From: Sphingopyxis sp. OPL5
GTDB lineage: Bacteria; Pseudomonadota; Alphaproteobacteria; Sphingomonadales; Sphingomonadaceae
Assembly (NCBI RefSeq): GCF_003797775.2
Contig: NZ_CP060725.1
Span: 1,426,001 to 1,490,000, forward strand
Direction of reading: 5' to 3'
DNA length: 64,000 nt
Numbering within the stretch: the stretch's first letter is position 1; each line of letters begins with the position of its first letter. The position numbers and the translations under genes are program-made. This document shows positions 8,726 through 17,584 of this stretch, piece after piece. The notes beneath the pieces were generated by a model. It was not told the origin of the DNA and ran no database searches. It was given only the letters and a program-made list of their open reading frames with translations.

Positions 8726-10100
8726 CATCGCTTTCGTCGCCTTTCTGTTCGCCTTCATCGGACTCGGATTTCGCAAGCCGTTCCTGTTCGTGCTGTGCTT
8801 CTGCTACATCGACATCGTCGCGCCGCAGCGTCTCAGCTATTTCCTGATCAACTCGATCCCGATCTCGCTGATCGTCTTCGGGCTCGCAATCGTCGGCTGG
8901 CTCGCGGTCGACGACAAGCGCGATACCAGGTGGTCGGGGCGACAATTCCTGCTGCTAGCGCTGCTCCTCTATTGCTGGATGACGACGATCCAGGCCGATT
9001 TCCCGGTCGAGGCGCAGGAAAAATGGAGCTGGGTGTGGAAGGCACTCGTCTGGGCGATCTTCCTGCCGCTCACGCTGCGCACCAAGCTGCGGATCGAAGC
9101 GCTGACCCTCGTCATGCTGCTCTCGGCGGCGGCGATCGCGATCGCCGGCGGTATCAAGACCGCGGCGGGCGGCGGCGGCTATGGCACGCTCCAGCTGCTG
9201 CTCAACGAAAATTACGGCCTCTACGAAGGCTCGATCATGTCGGCGGTCGGCATTTCGATCATCCCGCTGATCCTGTGGTACCGCAGGCACGGCACGATTT
9301 TCCCGCCCGACTGGCGCGTCAATCTCTTCTGCTTCGCCCTCGTCTTCGCGTGCGTGCTGCTGCCGATCGGGACGCAGGCGCGCACCGGACTCGTCTGCCT
9401 CGTCATCCTCGCGGGCCTGTCGCTGCGCGCGGTCAAGCACCGCTTCCTCTATGTCGCGGGCGCCGGGCTGCTCGCGCTCGCCGCCATTCCCTTCCTGCCG
9501 CAAAGCTTCACCGAGCGGATGGAAACGATCCAGAACCACAAGTCCGATCAGTCGGCCTCGACCCGCGTCGCGGTGTGGGCGTGGACATGGGAATATGCCA
9601 AGGACAATCCCTTCGGCGGCGGGTTCGAGGCCTATATGCAGAACCATGTCCGGGTCGAAAAGGCGGCGAGCGCCTATGATCCGCTCAAGCCGCAGGAGGC
9701 CGAACCTACGGTCTATGAGGAAAAGGGTCGCGCCTATCATTCGAGCTACTTCGAAATGCTCGGCGAACAGGGCTATCCGGGCTTGACCCTCTGGCTCCTC
9801 CTCCACCTTACCGGCCTGATCCAGATGGAACGGCTGCGGCGGCGCTATCTCAAGACGCGCCGCGGCGAGGAGCAATGGATCGCGCCGCTCGCCACCGCGC
9901 TCCAGCACGGCCATATCACCTATCTCATCGGGTCGCTGTTCGTCGGCATCGCCTTCCAGCCCTTCATCTACATGATGCTCGCGCTGCAGATGGGCCTGTC
10001 GACCTATGTGCGCCGCCGCGAACGCGAGGCCGGCTGGCGCCCGCTGACCGCCCGCCCGGCACAGGTCCCGACCCGGCATCCGGTGGCGCAAGCAAACTAG
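8718..10100 (+). CDS. putative O-glycosylation ligase, exosortase A system-associated
   Basis: 460-residue polytopic membrane protein of the Wzy/WaaL O-antigen ligase superfamily, with about ten to twelve hydrophobic helices. The N-terminus (FIGLGFRKPFLFVLCFCYID) and the GTQARTGLV segment fit the exosortase-associated ligase family. A large periplasmic loop (about residues 290-350) sits where the catalytic loop of these ligases lies. It is expected to transfer or polymerise lipid-linked glycan in the periplasm. It works with the divergent glycosyltransferase and is coupled to the 49-residue gene. Confidence 0.87.
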   Translation: MRDIAFVAFLFAFIGLGFRKPFLFVLCFCYIDIVAPQRLSYFLINSIPISLIVFGLAIVGWLAVDDKRDTRWSGRQFLLLALLLYCWMTTIQADFPVEAQEKWSWVWKALVWAIFLPLTLRTKLRIEALTLVMLLSAAAIAIAGGIKTAAGGGGYGTLQLLLNENYGLYEGSIMSAVGISIIPLILWYRRHGTIFPPDWRVNLFCFALVFACVLLPIGTQARTGLVCLVILAGLSLRAVKHRFLYVAGAGLLALAAIPFLPQSFTERMETIQNHKSDQSASTRVAVWAWTWEYAKDNPFGGGFEAYMQNHVRVEKAASAYDPLKPQEAEPTVYEEKGRAYHSSYFEMLGEQGYPGLTLWLLLHLTGLIQMERLRRRYLKTRRGEEQWIAPLATALQHGHITYLIGSLFVGIAFQPFIYMMLALQMGLSTYVRRREREAGWRPLTARPAQVPTRHPVAQAN

Positions 10101-10115
10101 GCGCCTCACTTATAT

Positions 10116-10145
10116 CGTCATTCCGGCGAAGGCCGGGATGACGGG
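10116..10145. repeat. REP-type palindrome (CGTCATTCC...GGGATGACG)
   Basis: A 30-bp near-perfect inverted repeat with arms CGTCATTCCGGC and GCCGGGATGACG around GAAG. It lies 15 bp after the ligase stop. This core is common between alphaproteobacterial genes and may act as a terminator. Confidence 0.7.
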
Positions 10146-10183
10146 CATGGGAACCATCGCGCGTGCCAACGCGCTATCCCCCC

Positions 10184-11191
10184 ATGTCCGCGCGCCTGAT
10201 CCATGTCGACGACAGCCTGCCCGGCATCGGCCGCGAACGCCTCGCCGACGGCTGGCGCTACCGCGACGCCAAAGGCAGGATCATCCGCAACGCCGCCGAA
10301 ATCAAAAGGCTGAACGCCATCGCGCTCCCTCCCGCCTATGAGGATGCGTGGTTCTGTCCCGCCGCCAACGGCCATATCCTCGCGACCGGCTATGATGCGC
10401 GCGGGCGCAAGCAATATCGCTACCATCCCGATTTCCGCCGCGCGCAGGACGCCGACAAATATGACCGCTGCGCCGCCTTCGGCCATGCCCTGCCGCTGCT
10501 GCGTGCGCGGCTCGAGCAGGATCTGGCGCGCCGCACCCTGTGCCCCGAGCGCGTCGTCGGCGCCGTCGTCCGCCTGCTCGACCTTGCCGCGCTGCGCGTC
10601 GGCAACGAACAATATGCCGCCGCCAACAACAGCTTCGGCGCCACTACGCTGCGCCAGCGCCACGCAAAACTGACCGGCAAGACCCTTCGCCTCCGCTACC
10701 GCGCCAAGGGCGGCGCAAAGCGCGACGTCGTCGTCAGCGACCGCAGCCTGACGACGCTGGTCCGCCGGCTACAGGACCTGCCGGGGCAGCATCTCTTTCA
10801 ATATGAGGATGACGGCGACCTTTGCGCGGTCGCCTCCGAAGACGTCAACGCCTATATCCAGGATGTGATGGGCGACGCCTTCAGCGCCAAGCATTTCCGC
10901 ACCTGGTCGGCGAGCGTCGAGGCCTTCGCCTATCTCCATGCCGCCGCCGAACCCCCGACGCTCAAACAGCTTTTGCAGCATGTCGCTGACCATCTCGGCA
11001 ACACCCCCGCCGTCGCGCGCAAGGCCTATGTCCACCCGGCGATGCTCGCCGCGGCGCTGGAACGCGACGACTTCGCCGCGGCGGTCGGCCCCCTCCCCCG
11101 CGCGACCCGATATCTTTCGCGTGTCGAACGAGGCTTTTTGACCTATCTGGAGCGCGCACCCGATGCGGCGGCGCTGCTCCGCTCCGCCTGA
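10184..11191 (+). CDS. DNA topoisomerase IB
   Basis: 335-residue poxvirus-type topoisomerase IB, which relaxes supercoils through a 3'-phosphotyrosyl intermediate. The start ATG at 10184 gives MSARLIHVDDSLPGIGRERL, the usual N-terminus. The N-terminal domain is followed by a catalytic domain with the RVGNEQYA motif (about 138-145) and the nucleophile in RKAYVHP (Y282). No operon partner is obvious; mscS-like follows 31 bp downstream. Confidence 0.93.
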   Translation: MSARLIHVDDSLPGIGRERLADGWRYRDAKGRIIRNAAEIKRLNAIALPPAYEDAWFCPAANGHILATGYDARGRKQYRYHPDFRRAQDADKYDRCAAFGHALPLLRARLEQDLARRTLCPERVVGAVVRLLDLAALRVGNEQYAAANNSFGATTLRQRHAKLTGKTLRLRYRAKGGAKRDVVVSDRSLTTLVRRLQDLPGQHLFQYEDDGDLCAVASEDVNAYIQDVMGDAFSAKHFRTWSASVEAFAYLHAAAEPPTLKQLLQHVADHLGNTPAVARKAYVHPAMLAAALERDDFAAAVGPLPRATRYLSRVERGFLTYLERAPDAAALLRSA

Positions 11192-11222
11192 CCACCGACC
11201 AAGAGGACCCCAACGGCCCGCC

Positions 11223-12419
11223 ATGACCTTCTCCATTCTTGCCGCCGCGACGACAGCTGCCGCGAAACCCGCCGCGCCTGCCAACAACCCGCTCGACGAT
11301 CTGCGTTACTGGTGGGACGCCAGCATCGCGTGGGTGAACAGCCACTGGCTGCAAATCGGCATCGCGATCGGCGTCGGGCTCGTCATCTATTTCCTGCTGT
11401 CGATGATCCGCACCTTCGCGCTGAAGCGCGCCCAATCGGCGCCGGGCGAATTCACCCTGACCGACATCGTCGGCCGGGTGATCCACAAGACCAAATCGAT
11501 CGTGCTCGCGATCATCGCGGTCCGCATGGTCGCGGGCTACGCCCAGCCGCCGGCGCTGATCCTCGGCACCATCCAGACAGTCTTCACCATCGCCGTGGTG
11601 CTGCAGGCCGCGATCTGGGGACGCGAAATCATACTCGGCCTCATCCAGCGCCGCGCCGCCGAAGGGCATAACGAAACGCTGTCGAATGCGATGGGCATCA
11701 TCCGCCTGCTGATCAGCATCGCGCTCTTCGCCATCGCCGCGATCGTCATCCTCGACAATATGGGTGTGAATGTCACCGGCCTGATCGCCGGCCTCGGCAT
11801 CGGCGGCATCGCCATCGGCCTCGCCGCACAGGGCATTTTTTCCGATCTTTTCGCCTCGCTCTCGATCATCTTCGACCGCCCGTTCCGCGTCGGCGAAACG
11901 ATCAGATATGACACCAGCACCGCGACGGTCGAACGTATCGGATTGAAAAGCACCCGGCTGCGCTCGGTCAACGGCGAACTGCTCGTCATCTCCAACACCA
12001 ACCTCCTCGGCAAGGAGATCACCAATTTCGCGCACCTCCACCGGCGCCGCGTGACCTTCACGATCAGCGTCATCTACCAGACGACCCCGGCGATGCTGCG
12101 CGACCTGCCCGCACTGCTCGAGGAACAGGTCAAGGCGGCGGGCCATGAATTCATCCGATCGAGCTTCCTGACCTTCGGCCCGTCGAGCCTCGATTTCGAA
12201 TTGCTGTTCGACGTCTTCACCGAACAGTTCGAGGAAGTGGTCGCGGCAAGGACCGATGTCGGCATCCGCCTGTTCGAAGCGCTCGCCGCCGCGGGCTATG
12301 AATTCGCCTATCCGACGCAAACGACCTTCACGGCCGCCCCTGACGGAACGATGATCCTGCCCTATGCCGAGTCTCCGAAACCGAGGGCGGGGGTAGCCAA
12401 GGCGGCCAAACCGGGCTGA
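11223..12419 (+). CDS. MscS-family mechanosensitive ion channel
   Basis: 398 residues, with the ATG at 11223 chosen for its hydrophobic leader. Hydrophobic helices are followed by the pore-lining TM3 pattern (GLIAGLGIGGIAIGLAAQ, about residues 190-210) and the beta and alpha/beta cytoplasmic domains of MscS. A C-terminal extension ends with a basic tail. It relieves hypoosmotic pressure at the inner membrane. Confidence 0.92.
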   Translation: MTFSILAAATTAAAKPAAPANNPLDDLRYWWDASIAWVNSHWLQIGIAIGVGLVIYFLLSMIRTFALKRAQSAPGEFTLTDIVGRVIHKTKSIVLAIIAVRMVAGYAQPPALILGTIQTVFTIAVVLQAAIWGREIILGLIQRRAAEGHNETLSNAMGIIRLLISIALFAIAAIVILDNMGVNVTGLIAGLGIGGIAIGLAAQGIFSDLFASLSIIFDRPFRVGETIRYDTSTATVERIGLKSTRLRSVNGELLVISNTNLLGKEITNFAHLHRRRVTFTISVIYQTTPAMLRDLPALLEEQVKAAGHEFIRSSFLTFGPSSLDFELLFDVFTEQFEEVVAARTDVGIRLFEALAAAGYEFAYPTQTTFTAAPDGTMILPYAESPKPRAGVAKAAKPG

Positions 12420-12513
12420 CGCTACGGCGGCGCGGACGTGGGGCTTGGCCCTTGTGCAATGCCGCATGACAGGCCTAGAACGCGCCCCGAACCAGCAATA
12501 GAGGGGATGGCAT

Positions 12514-12972
12514 ATGGCCACGATCACGCCGCAGGAATTGCAGACCAGGGTCGGTGAGACCATCGGGACGTCCGAATGGGTGCTCGTCGATCAGGACATG
12601 ATCAACAAGTTCGCCGACGCCACCGGCGACCATCAGTTCATCCATATCGACGAGGAAAAGGCGAAGCTGACGCCCTTCGGCGGTACGATCGCGCACGGCT
12701 TCCTCACGCTCTCGCTGATCCCGATGCTCGGCGCGAAAACCGACTCGCCCAAGATCGACGGCATCAAGATGGGCGTCAATTACGGCGGCAACAAAGTCCG
12801 CTTCCTCGCCCCCGTCCGTTCGGGCAAGCGCGTGCGCAGCCATGTGAAGCTGCTCGAACTCGACGAAAAGCGCCCCGGCCAGTGGCAGCAGACCAACGAG
12901 ATCACGGTCGAGATCGAGGGTGAAGACAAGCCCGCCTTGATCGCCGAATGGATCACGCAGTTTTTCGTGTGA
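12514..12972 (+). CDS. MaoC-family (R)-specific enoyl-CoA hydratase
   Basis: 152-residue hot-dog-fold protein. The catalytic motif is clear: FADATGDHQFIHID (Asp and His) followed by FGGTIAHGFLTLSL. It hydrates trans-enoyl-CoA. It precedes a thiolase gene by 71 bp on the same strand, so the two may act in the same beta-oxidation-type route; an R-specific hydratase could also feed PHA metabolism, for which phaZ is present at 18.1 kb. Confidence 0.88.
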   Translation: MATITPQELQTRVGETIGTSEWVLVDQDMINKFADATGDHQFIHIDEEKAKLTPFGGTIAHGFLTLSLIPMLGAKTDSPKIDGIKMGVNYGGNKVRFLAPVRSGKRVRSHVKLLELDEKRPGQWQQTNEITVEIEGEDKPALIAEWITQFFV

Positions 12973-13043
12973 CCCGCACCCAGGTTTGACCCGGCCGACC
13001 TCCCCCGAAAAGACAACCGGAACCTAGCAGAAGGACCCCTATC

Positions 13044-14225
13044 ATGCGTGACGCCGTCATCGTTTCCACCGCCCGCACCCCGCTGACCAAGGCGGGACGC
13101 GGCTCGTTCAACAACACTCTCGCCCCGACGCTGGGCGCTTATTCGGTCAAGGCCGCGATCGAACGCGCCGGACTCGAAGGCGGCGAGATCGACGACGTCG
13201 TCTTCGGCGCCGCGATGCAGCAGGGATCGCAGACGATGAACGTCGCGCGCCTGATCGCGCTGCGCTCGGGCCTGCCCGTCACCGTCCCCGGCATGTCGAT
13301 CGACCGCCAGTGCTCGTCGGGCCTGATGACGATCGCGACCGCCGCCAAACAGATCATCGTCGACCGCCAGGACATCGCGGTCGCCGGCGGCCTCGAGAGC
13401 ATCTCGAAAGTCAGCGGCAGCGGCAAGGCGTTCATCGAGGTCGATCCCGAACTGATCGCGATGCACAAGGACACCTATATGCCGATGATCGGCACCGCCG
13501 AGGTCGTCGCGAAGCGCTACAACATCAGCCGCGAAGTGCAGGACGAATATTCGCTCCAGTCGCAGCAGCGCACCGCAGCCGCGCAGGCCGCGGGCAAATA
13601 TGACGACGAGATCGTCGCCTGCAACGCGACCATGGCGGTGGTGAACAAGGAAACCAAGGAAGTCACCTTCCAGGACGTCGTCGCCAGCAAGGACGAATGC
13701 AACCGCGCCGACACCACGCTCGAAGGGCTCGCCAGCCTCAAGCCGGTGATGGGCGAAGGCCACACGATTACCGCGGGCAACGCCAGCCAGCTCGCCGACG
13801 GCTCGTCGGCCTGCGTCGTGATGGAAGCCAAGGTCGCCGAAAAGCGCGGTCTCCAGCCGCTCGGCCGTTATGTCGGCATGGCGGTCGCGGGTACCGAGCC
13901 CGACGAAATGGGCATCGGCCCGGTCTTCGCGATCCCCAAGCTGCTCGAACGCTTCGAGCTCAAGATGGACGACATCGGCCTGTGGGAACTCAACGAAGCC
14001 TTTGCCGTGCAGGTCCTCTATTGCCGCGACAAGCTCGGCATCCCGAACGAGCTGCTCAACGTCAACGGCGGCTCGATCTCGATCGGCCACCCCTTCGGCA
14101 TGACCGGCGCGCGCTGCGTCGGCCACGCACTGATCGAAGGCAAGCGCCGCGGCGTGAAATATGCCGTCGTCACCATGTGCATCGGTGGCGGCCAGGGCGC
14201 AGCGGGCCTGTTCGAGGTCTTCTGA
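13044..14225 (+). CDS. acetyl-CoA acyltransferase (thiolase)
   Basis: 393 residues, normal thiolase length. The acylation Cys is in DRQCSSGL (C90), the catalytic His in ISIGHPFGMTG (H349) and the second Cys in CIGGGQG (C379). It cleaves 3-ketoacyl-CoA with CoA, or runs in the condensing direction. GGACC precedes the ATG. It heads a compact run with the following carboxymuconolactone decarboxylase-type and ABM-type genes, suggesting one catabolic operon of unknown substrate. Confidence 0.93.
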   Translation: MRDAVIVSTARTPLTKAGRGSFNNTLAPTLGAYSVKAAIERAGLEGGEIDDVVFGAAMQQGSQTMNVARLIALRSGLPVTVPGMSIDRQCSSGLMTIATAAKQIIVDRQDIAVAGGLESISKVSGSGKAFIEVDPELIAMHKDTYMPMIGTAEVVAKRYNISREVQDEYSLQSQQRTAAAQAAGKYDDEIVACNATMAVVNKETKEVTFQDVVASKDECNRADTTLEGLASLKPVMGEGHTITAGNASQLADGSSACVVMEAKVAEKRGLQPLGRYVGMAVAGTEPDEMGIGPVFAIPKLLERFELKMDDIGLWELNEAFAVQVLYCRDKLGIPNELLNVNGGSISIGHPFGMTGARCVGHALIEGKRRGVKYAVVTMCIGGGQGAAGLFEVF

Positions 14226-14226
14226 T

Positions 14227-14811
14227 TTGCGCCTGAATGCTCCGCGCATCGAGCCGGTCGATCTCGACCGGCTCGATGCCGACCAGCGCGCCGCGCTCGA
14301 ACCCTTTTTCGCCACCGACGGCGGGCGGGTGGGCGGCGGCCGCATCCTCAATATCTTCCGCACCCTCGCGCATGCGCCCAAGGCGATGACCGCCTTCCTC
14401 GGCTGGGGCAATTATATCCTGTCGAAGCGCAGCGCGCTCAGCCCGCGGGACCGCGAACTCGTCATCCTGCGCACCGGCTATAATTGCCGATCGGGTTATG
14501 AATGGACCCAGCACAAGCGCATCGGGCTCGACTGCGGGCTGACCGAGGCCGAGATCACCCGCATCAAGGCAGGTCCCGACGCCGAAGGCTGGAGCGACCT
14601 CGACCGCGCGATGCTCCGCGCCACCGACGAGCTTATCGGCAATCATTTCGTTTCCGACACCAGCTGGGCCGCGCTCGCACCGCTCGGCGACAAGGGCCGT
14701 ATGGACCTTGTGATGACCGTCGGCCAATATACCCAGGTATCGATGATGCTGAACAGCTTCGGCATCCAGGTCGAAGAAGGCTGGACGGTCGACCCCGACC
14801 TCAAGGCCTGA
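14227..14811 (+). CDS. carboxymuconolactone decarboxylase-family protein
   Basis: 194 residues. No ATG fits the conserved N-terminus, so a TTG at 14227, 1 bp after the thiolase stop, is chosen, implying translational coupling. The core matches the AhpD/CMD fold (RDRELVILRTGYNCRSGYEW...HKRIG). The second cysteine of the AhpD-type CxxC pair is not evident, so a peroxidase role is doubtful. Its place between thiolase and an ABM-domain gene suggests a hydrolytic or redox step in the same pathway. Confidence 0.83.
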   Translation: MRLNAPRIEPVDLDRLDADQRAALEPFFATDGGRVGGGRILNIFRTLAHAPKAMTAFLGWGNYILSKRSALSPRDRELVILRTGYNCRSGYEWTQHKRIGLDCGLTEAEITRIKAGPDAEGWSDLDRAMLRATDELIGNHFVSDTSWAALAPLGDKGRMDLVMTVGQYTQVSMMLNSFGIQVEEGWTVDPDLKA

Positions 14812-14827
14812 AACAGAGGAGAGAGAT

Positions 14828-15118
14828 ATGAGTGAAATCGGCGTCGTCGCGATCCTGCGCGTCCTGCCCGGCAAGGAAGAAGAGTTCGAAGGCGTCTTCG
14901 CCGAACTCGCCCCCGCGGTCGCCGCGAACGAGCCCGGCAACAGCTATTACAAGCTGTTCCGCACCGAAGAGGCGGGCGTCTACAAGGTGCTCGAATGTTA
15001 TGACGACGCCGCGGCGGTCGAAGCGCACCGCGCGTCGGACCATTTCCGCACCCTCGGCGCGAGGCTCGGCCCGTGCCTCGCCGGCGCGCCCGAGATCGAA
15101 CGGCTCGCGGCGGTCTGA
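14828..15118 (+). CDS. antibiotic biosynthesis monooxygenase (ABM) domain protein
   Basis: 96-residue ferredoxin-like dimeric alpha/beta barrel protein (IGVVAILRVLPGKEEEFEGVF; NSYYKLFRTEEAGVYKVLECYDDAAAVEAH). Such proteins are cofactor-free monooxygenases or isomerases acting on aromatic or heme-like substrates. A purine-rich GAGGAGAGAG site precedes the ATG. Last of the thiolase-CMD-ABM run. Confidence 0.86.
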   Translation: MSEIGVVAILRVLPGKEEEFEGVFAELAPAVAANEPGNSYYKLFRTEEAGVYKVLECYDDAAAVEAHRASDHFRTLGARLGPCLAGAPEIERLAAV

Positions 15119-15122
15119 CCCG

Positions 15123-15578
15123 GTGCACGGCGCGGTCCTCCTGATCCCGCTCGCCTTCGCGGGCGCGGCGGCGGTGACCGTGCCGGGGCCGCAGGCGGGA
15201 AAATGGACGCATGTGACCCAACTGGTCAGCGCCGACATTCCCGGCGTGCCCGAAACGCTGGTCCGCGCCGCCGACAAGCGCGAGCCGCGCACCACCTGCC
15301 TGACCGCGCAGCAGGCCGCCGCCACGCCGCAGGTCCTGCTCCATGCGCCGGGCGCGACCTGTTCGTCGCGCAGCTACACACTGGCCGCGGGCAAAATCCG
15401 CGGCCAGTCGGTGTGCCGGGTCAAGGAACTGGACACCCCGGTGCGCACGATCACCACCGGCACGTATAGCGCGAAGGGCTATGTCACGCGCAGCGTGACC
15501 ACCGGCGCCCGGAACGGCCGCCCGCTGAAGGTCGTCACCGCGACGAGCGGACGATGGCTGGGGGCGGCGTGCCGTTAG
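15123..15578 (+). CDS. secreted DUF3617-type protein
   Basis: 151 residues with a GTG start at 15123 giving a short hydrophobic leader (VLLIPLAFAGAAAVTVPGP). The mature part (GKWTHVTQLVSADIPGVPE; CLTAQQAAATP; CR ends) has the layout of DUF3617 proteins: a W-containing start, a CLT segment and paired cysteines. Periplasmic; function unknown. A repeat element follows directly. Confidence 0.68.
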   Translation: MHGAVLLIPLAFAGAAAVTVPGPQAGKWTHVTQLVSADIPGVPETLVRAADKREPRTTCLTAQQAAATPQVLLHAPGATCSSRSYTLAAGKIRGQSVCRVKELDTPVRTITTGTYSAKGYVTRSVTTGARNGRPLKVVTATSGRWLGAACR

Positions 15579-15584
15579 GCTAGC

Positions 15585-15766
15585 CCCCTCTCCCCTTGAG
15601 GGAGAGGGTTGCGCAGACTTGCGAACTTGTTCGCTAGTCGAAGCTGGGTGAGGGGTTGCGGTCGCTTGCGACCGCGCGAGCCAAAGGCTCGCAACCCCTC
15701 ATCCAACTGCGCCTAGCGCCTGTGGCGCAAGGCTTCGTATCCTTCTCCCTCAAGGGGAGAAGGAGT
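15585..15766. repeat. long composite palindrome (about 180 bp)
   Basis: Outer arms CTCTCCCCTTGAGGGAGAGG (15588) and CCTTCTCCCTCAAGGGGAGA (15741), with an inner pair GGTGAGGGGTTGCG and CGCAACCCCTCATCC. It fills the gap between the convergent DUF3617 and soxR genes. No gene is visible in it. It resembles a pair of REP units and may terminate both transcripts. Confidence 0.75.
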
Positions 15767-15771
15767 CAGCC

Positions 15772-16239
15772 TCAAACCTCGGTAATCTCGCCCGACCGGT
15801 CCCCGAGCAGGTATCGCGGCCCCGCCCCGCGCTGCGCCGCCTTGTCCTCGCGATTATACAGCCCGCATTTCTTGAGGCTCAGACAGCCGCAACCGATGCA
15901 CGCGCCGAGCAATTCCTGCGTCCGCTCGAGCGCCGCGATCTGCTCGGCGATCCGCGCCTGAAGACCCCCGCTGATCCGCGCCCAGTCGGCGGCATTCGGC
16001 GTGCGCTCGGCGGGCAGCCGCGCCAGCTCGCCGGCAATCTCCTCGAGACTCAGCCCCAGTTGCTGCGCGATCAGGATGAACGACACGCGCCGGATGTCGG
16101 CACGCAGGAAGCGCCGCTGCCCGCCGCGCGTGCGCAGCGCGGCAACCAGTCCCTTCGCTTCGTAGAAACGGATCGCCGACACCGCGACCCCGGTACGCGC
16201 TGCCAGGTCGCCGATCGCGATCAAGTCTGTCCGGTGCAT
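15772..16239 (-). CDS. soxR: redox-sensitive transcriptional activator SoxR
   Basis: 155-residue MerR-family regulator. The start at 16239 is chosen because the conserved HTH (IAIGDLAARTGVAVSAIRFYE) begins there; the frame continues upstream only through a repeat. The [2Fe-2S] cysteines are at 114, 117, 119 and 125 in the SoxR spacing (CIGCGCLSLKKC). The cluster senses superoxide or redox-cycling compounds. No soxS is present, as usual outside enterics; targets may include the divergent VOC-family gene. Confidence 0.94.
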   Translation of the reverse strand: MHRTDLIAIGDLAARTGVAVSAIRFYEAKGLVAALRTRGGQRRFLRADIRRVSFILIAQQLGLSLEEIAGELARLPAERTPNAADWARISGGLQARIAEQIAALERTQELLGACIGCGCLSLKKCGLYNREDKAAQRGAGPRYLLGDRSGEITEV

Positions 16240-16252
16240 CCCAACCTCCGTC

Positions 16253-16345
16253 ATTGCGAGGACCCCGGACTTGATCCGGGGGACGCGGCAATCCAGAGTG
16301 TGCGGTAACCGCTCCGGATTGCTTCGCTCCGCTCGCAATGACGAG
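16253..16345. repeat. REP-type inverted repeat upstream of soxR
   Basis: Arms CATTGCGAG...(plus GGACCCCGGACTTGATCCGG) and CTCGCAATG frame about 90 bp with GGCAATCCAGAG/CTCCGGATTGC pairing inside. This is a common sphingomonad intergenic repeat. It separates soxR from the divergent VOC gene. Confidence 0.6.
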
Positions 16346-16435
16346 CCATAAGCCGGTACCGCATTTCCTCTTGATCTAAACCTCACTTGAGCTTTCATAA
16401 CCCGCTGCGTCAACCCGAATCACGAAAGACGAACC

Positions 16436-16831
16436 ATGACGCACCCCTTCATCGAACATGTGAACCTGACCGTCAGCGACCCCGACCGCAGCGCCGGCAT
16501 TCTCTCGGCGATCTTCGGCTGGCACGAACGCTGGCGCGGCCCCGCACGCGACGGCGGCCGGACGATCCACCTCGGCACCGACAGCGCCTATGTCGCGCTC
16601 TACACCGGCCCCGACGGCGAGCATGCCGATGCGCGCTATGCCAAGGGTGAACCGCTCAACCATCTCGGCGTCCAGGTCGACGACCTCGACACCATCGAGA
16701 TGCGCGTGAAGGCGGTCGGCCTCACCCCCTTCAACCACGGCGATTACGAACCCGGCCGCCGCTTCTATTTCCTCGACCCCGACGGCATCGAATATGAAGT
16801 CGTCAGCTACAACGAGCCACGCCCGCGCTGA
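16436..16831 (+). CDS. VOC-family (glyoxalase/bleomycin resistance) protein
   Basis: 131 residues, two betaalphabetabetabeta modules. Metal-ligand-like positions include the His in PFIEHVNLTV, NHLGVQVDD and the Glu in GIEYEVVSYNE. It may be a lyase, dioxygenase or resistance protein. It is divergent from soxR, so redox-stress control is possible but not shown. Confidence 0.87.
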   Translation: MTHPFIEHVNLTVSDPDRSAGILSAIFGWHERWRGPARDGGRTIHLGTDSAYVALYTGPDGEHADARYAKGEPLNHLGVQVDDLDTIEMRVKAVGLTPFNHGDYEPGRRFYFLDPDGIEYEVVSYNEPRPR

Positions 16832-16895
16832 ACCGGGCAACATCCAAGCCCTTGCCGCGTTGTCGCTGTATCGAGGGGGAAAAAGGAGTTTCCCC

Positions 16896-17360
16896 ATGAG
16901 CGAGGATATCAAGAAGACCTTCTGGAAGGCGCTCGACGCCAGTCCCTATGTGATGGTCGGGCTGGCCGGCGAGCGCGATCATCATATCCCGATGAACGCG
17001 CAGCTCGACAAGGACGCCAGCAGCGCCTTCTGGTTCTTCACCGCGACCGACAACCGCCTGTCGGCTGGCGGCCCGGCGATGGCGCAATTCGCGTCGAAGG
17101 GCCACGACCTGTTCGCCTGCATCGCAGGAACGCTGCGCCCCGAAACCGACCGCGCGGTACTCGACAAGCTGTGGAACAACAGCATCGCGGCCTGGTACGA
17201 AGGCGGCAAGAGCGACCCCAAGCTCGTCCTCTTGCGCTTCGATCTCGACAATGCCGAAATCTGGACCGCCGACGCGAGCATCAAGGGACTGTTCAAGATG
17301 GCCACCGGCATGACGATGAAGGAAGGCGAACTCGGCCAGCACGCCGAAGTCGCGCTGTAA
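16896..17360 (+). CDS. pyridoxamine 5'-phosphate oxidase-family general stress protein
   Basis: 154 residues of the split-barrel flavin-binding general stress protein 26 type (FWKALDASPYVMVGLAGERD; FWFFTATDNRL; EIWTADASIKGLFK). An AAGGAG site precedes the ATG at 16896. Likely binds FMN or F420; physiological role unknown. Confidence 0.86.
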   Translation: MSEDIKKTFWKALDASPYVMVGLAGERDHHIPMNAQLDKDASSAFWFFTATDNRLSAGGPAMAQFASKGHDLFACIAGTLRPETDRAVLDKLWNNSIAAWYEGGKSDPKLVLLRFDLDNAEIWTADASIKGLFKMATGMTMKEGELGQHAEVAL

Positions 17361-17370
17361 CCTTCCCCTC

Positions 17371-17453
17371 CCCGTTTGTGTCGAGCGAAGTCGAGACACC
17401 CGGCAACGTAGCGCGGCCCTTCGGGTGTCTCGACTTCGCTCGACACGAACGGG
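17371..17453. repeat. 83-bp palindromic repeat, copy 1 (TGTCGAGCGAAGTCGAGACA core)
   Basis: 31-bp arms beginning CCCGTTTGTGTCGAGCGAAG and ending in the complementary GTGTCTCGACTTCGCTCGAC. It starts 10 bp after the PNPOx-type gene stop. A second copy lies at 18019-18100, bracketing the DUF1232 gene. Confidence 0.85.
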
Positions 17454-17584
17454 ATTTGGGATTCGGCTTTATAGAAGATTGATTGCGCAGCAGGCCCTCG
17501 GTGATCGCACTACCGCACGACTGACCGCGCCCTAGGGATGCTTTTCGCTTGGACGACCAAGCCGACCGGCTAAGGTCGGTCGCA

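Noticed and set aside
12780..14411. Open frame on the minus strand under the thiolase gene
   Set aside because: Overlaps a clear thiolase with catalytic residues; the product has no recognisable fold.
15585..15766. Composite palindrome considered as a structured RNA or tRNA
   Set aside because: No tRNA arms or CCA-like end; simple inverted repeats account for it.
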